A stretch of DNA of 7,619 bases from Burkholderiales bacterium. GTDB taxonomy: Bacteria > Pseudomonadota > Gammaproteobacteria > Burkholderiales > SG8-39. The stretch's first letter is position 1, and each line of letters starts with the position of its first letter. The position numbers and the translations under genes are program-made. Under the pieces are notes generated by a model. It saw only the letters and a list, made by a program, of their open reading frames with translations. It was not told the origin of the DNA and made no database searches. The stretch is taken from positions 1 to 7,619 of the forward strand of contig JADLDQ010000210.1 in the NCBI GenBank assembly GCA_020846575.1, in the 5' to 3' direction. Positions 6,092 through 7,619 of the stretch are shown here, one piece after another.

Positions 6092-7042
6092 ATGAGCTAC
6101 CTGCCCGACGTCGCCTTCCAGGTGCTCCAATCGGTGTTCGTGGTGCTCGCCGCGCCGCTCCTGCTCGGCTGGGTGAACCAGTGCCGCGCCTGGCTGCAGA
6201 ACCGCTCGGCTCCGAGCATCCTGCTGCCCTACTGGACGCTGGCGAAGCTCTTCCACAAGGACGCGGTGATCGCCCGCGACGCCTCGCCGATCTTCCGTCT
6301 CACGCCCTACATCCTGTTCGGCTGCATGTGGCTCGCCGCGGGCATCGTACCGGTGCTCGCCACGGGACTCCCCTTCGCGCCGGCGGCCGACATCATCGCG
6401 CTGGTGGGCGTGTTCGCGCTGGCGCGGGTGTTCGCCGCGCTCGCCGCCATGGACATCGGCACTTCCTTCGGCGGCATCGGCGCGCGCCGCGAGATGCTGA
6501 TCGGCTTCCTCGCCGAGCCCGCCATGCTGATGACCCTGTTCACCGCGGCCTTCCTCTCGGGTTCGACCCAGCTCACCACCATCGTCGAGACGCTCGGGCA
6601 CCGCGAGTTCGCCATCCATCCGGGCCTCGCGTTCGCGGCGATCGCCTTCCTCATGGTGCTGCTCGCCGAGAACGCCCGGATACCGATCGACAACCCCTCG
6701 ACCCACCTCGAACTCACCATGGTCCACGAGGCGATGATCCTGGAGTACTCGGCGCGCCACCTGGCGTTGATCGAGTGGGCGGTGGCGATCAAGCTGTTCG
6801 CCTACATGACGATCGGCATCGCGCTGTTCCTGCCCTGGGGCATCGCGCCCGCCGAGGACTGGTCGGCGCTGCCGCTCGCGCTGGCCGCGCTCGCCCTGAA
6901 GCTCGCCCTGGGCGGGGCGGGCCTGGCGCTGCTGGAGACGCTGCTCGCGAAGCTGCGGCTGTTCCTCGCGCCGGAGTTTCTCTCCACCGCCTTCCTCCTG
7001 GCGGTGCTGGGCATGCTCACCCACTTCCTGACGCGGAGCTAG
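6092..7042 (+). CDS. hyfC: Hydrogenase-4 subunit C-like protein (NuoH/respiratory complex I subunit 1 family)
   Basis: This 316-residue membrane protein, about eight predicted helices, matches HyfC/HycD of group 4 hydrogenases (E. coli HyfC is about 320 residues) and is homologous to complex I NuoH. NuoH-type subunits link the peripheral electron-transfer arm to the ion-pumping subunits. Visible family marks are YWTLAKLFHKD at 47-57 (the YRDLxKLFxK region), FRLTPYILF at 68-76, MDIGTSFGGIGARREM at 120-135 and FLAEPAM at 139-145. The long conserved loop begins LAENARIPID at 191-200 and ends with LEYSA at 217-221. It retains E193, R196, P198, D200, E207, E213 and E218, comparable to the charged residues that line the quinone/proton pathway in NuoH. 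The ATG lies 11 bases after the hyfB stop; the nearby GGGA (6086-6089) is too close to be a good ribosome site, so coupled translation is likely. No hyfD-type gene follows; hyfE starts 4 bases after its stop. Confidence 0.9.
   Translation: MSYLPDVAFQVLQSVFVVLAAPLLLGWVNQCRAWLQNRSAPSILLPYWTLAKLFHKDAVIARDASPIFRLTPYILFGCMWLAAGIVPVLATGLPFAPAADIIALVGVFALARVFAALAAMDIGTSFGGIGARREMLIGFLAEPAMLMTLFTAAFLSGSTQLTTIVETLGHREFAIHPGLAFAAIAFLMVLLAENARIPIDNPSTHLELTMVHEAMILEYSARHLALIEWAVAIKLFAYMTIGIALFLPWGIAPAEDWSALPLALAALALKLALGGAGLALLETLLAKLRLFLAPEFLSTAFLLAVLGMLTHFLTRS
7035..7038 (+). promoter_or_regulatory. Ribosome binding site of hyfE inside the hyfC end
   Basis: GGAG lies within the last codons of hyfC, 8 bases before the hyfE ATG at 7047. 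It supports that start and tight translational coupling between the two genes. Confidence 0.5.
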
Positions 7043-7046
7043 GGGG

Positions 7047-7619
7047 ATGCAGGCGTTTTCGAGCCAATTCGTCAACCTGCTCGCCGCGCTGCTGCTCCTG
7101 GTCGCGTTCGCCATGCTGTCGCAGCGGCGCGTCCTGACGCTCATCAAGCTGTTTGCCTGGCAGGGCGCGGCGCTCGCCCTGTCCACCGCGGTGGTCGCGC
7201 ACACGAGCGGCCAGGCGCACCTGTACGTCTCGGCCGGCGTGACGCTCGCGCTCAAGGTGATCCTCATCCCCTGGGTGCTGCACCGGCTGATCGACCGGTT
7301 GAACGTGCGCTGGGACGTGGAACCCCTGATCAACATCCCGGCCACGATGCTGATCGGCATCGGCCTGGCGATCTTCGCCTTCGCGCTCGCCTCGCCGATC
7401 TCGCAGATGGCGAACACGGTGACGCGCTCGACCCTGGGCATCGCCATGGCGAGCATCCTGCTCTCGTTCCTCATGATGATCGTGCGCAGGAAAGCGGTGC
7501 CGCAGGTGATCGGCTTCCTGGCGATGGAGAACGGCCTGTTCTTCGCGGCGACCAGCGCCACCTACGGCATGCCCCTGGTGGTGGAGCTGGGCGTGGCGCT
7601 GGACGTGCTGGTGGGCACC
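7047..7619 (+). CDS. hyfE: Hydrogenase-4 subunit E-like membrane protein (3' end beyond right edge)
   Basis: The frame is open from the ATG at 7047 to the right edge, 191 residues; E. coli HyfE is about 216, so roughly the last 20-30 residues are missing. It is almost wholly hydrophobic, with helices at about 8-24, 31-51, 58-78, 98-118, 127-146 and 152-172. The family is homologous in part to NuoK/MnhC, small subunits with membrane-embedded glutamates on the ion pathway. Likely equivalents here are E161 in GFLAMENGLFF, E180 and D186, with K70 in LALKVILIPW. The family-typical WVLHRLIDRL (76-85) and VEPLINIP (91-98) stretches are present. It begins 4 bases after hyfC with GGAG 8 bases upstream, so the three genes form one operon. 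The protein has no metal-binding or redox motif of its own; function is inferred from the B-C-E set. Confidence 0.87.
   Translation, partial: MQAFSSQFVNLLAALLLLVAFAMLSQRRVLTLIKLFAWQGAALALSTAVVAHTSGQAHLYVSAGVTLALKVILIPWVLHRLIDRLNVRWDVEPLINIPATMLIGIGLAIFAFALASPISQMANTVTRSTLGIAMASILLSFLMMIVRRKAVPQVIGFLAMENGLFFAATSATYGMPLVVELGVALDVLVGT

Noticed and set aside
6077..7561. Minus-strand 494-residue frame opposite hyfC and hyfE
   Set aside because: The plus strand clearly encodes HyfC and HyfE here. The minus product is again charged low-complexity sequence.

Overview
The window is about two-thirds G+C, is coding almost end to end and has one short divergent intergenic region (1883-1980). The proteins and the divergent pairing of an ApbC/Mrp gene with metG look like a beta-proteobacterium. 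That is an impression from family resemblance and gene order; no search was possible, and a gamma-proteobacterium or an unclassified metagenomic proteobacterium cannot be excluded. I see no insertion sequence, tRNA, rRNA, CRISPR array or convincing intrinsic terminator.

Left arm (1-1882, minus strand): a two-gene unit, mrp/apbC (an iron-sulfur cluster carrier P-loop ATPase) followed after 20 bases by the N-terminal part of an AsmA-family inner-membrane-anchored protein that leaves the window on the left. The AsmA gene is easy to miss because both its ends are not in the window. The strand facing it also carries long chance reading frames.

Middle (1883-4050): a 98-base divergent control region with a candidate -10 box for each direction. 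Between the boxes lies a GGAACC/GGTTCC inverted repeat that covers both expected -35 positions. It is followed by a complete metG (methionyl-tRNA synthetase, 689 residues, with catalytic, zinc, anticodon-binding and C-terminal tRNA-binding parts).

Right arm (4056-7619, plus strand): three membrane subunits of a hydrogenase-4/formate-hydrogenlyase-like respiratory complex, in the order hyfB (NuoL/M/N-like antiporter subunit), hyfC (NuoH-like subunit) and hyfE (NuoK-like subunit, cut off by the right edge). They are packed with gaps of 5, 11 and 4 bases and start 5 bases after the metG stop, so metG and the complex may share a transcript. Compared with the E. coli hyf operon (A-B-C-D-E-F-G-H-I), hyfA is absent upstream and hyfD is absent between C and E. 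The expected F, large (G) and small (I) subunits would lie beyond the right edge. Whether this is a true [NiFe] hydrogenase or an energy-converting hydrogenase-related (Ehr) complex without the metal site therefore cannot be decided here. That is the most interesting open question in the window.
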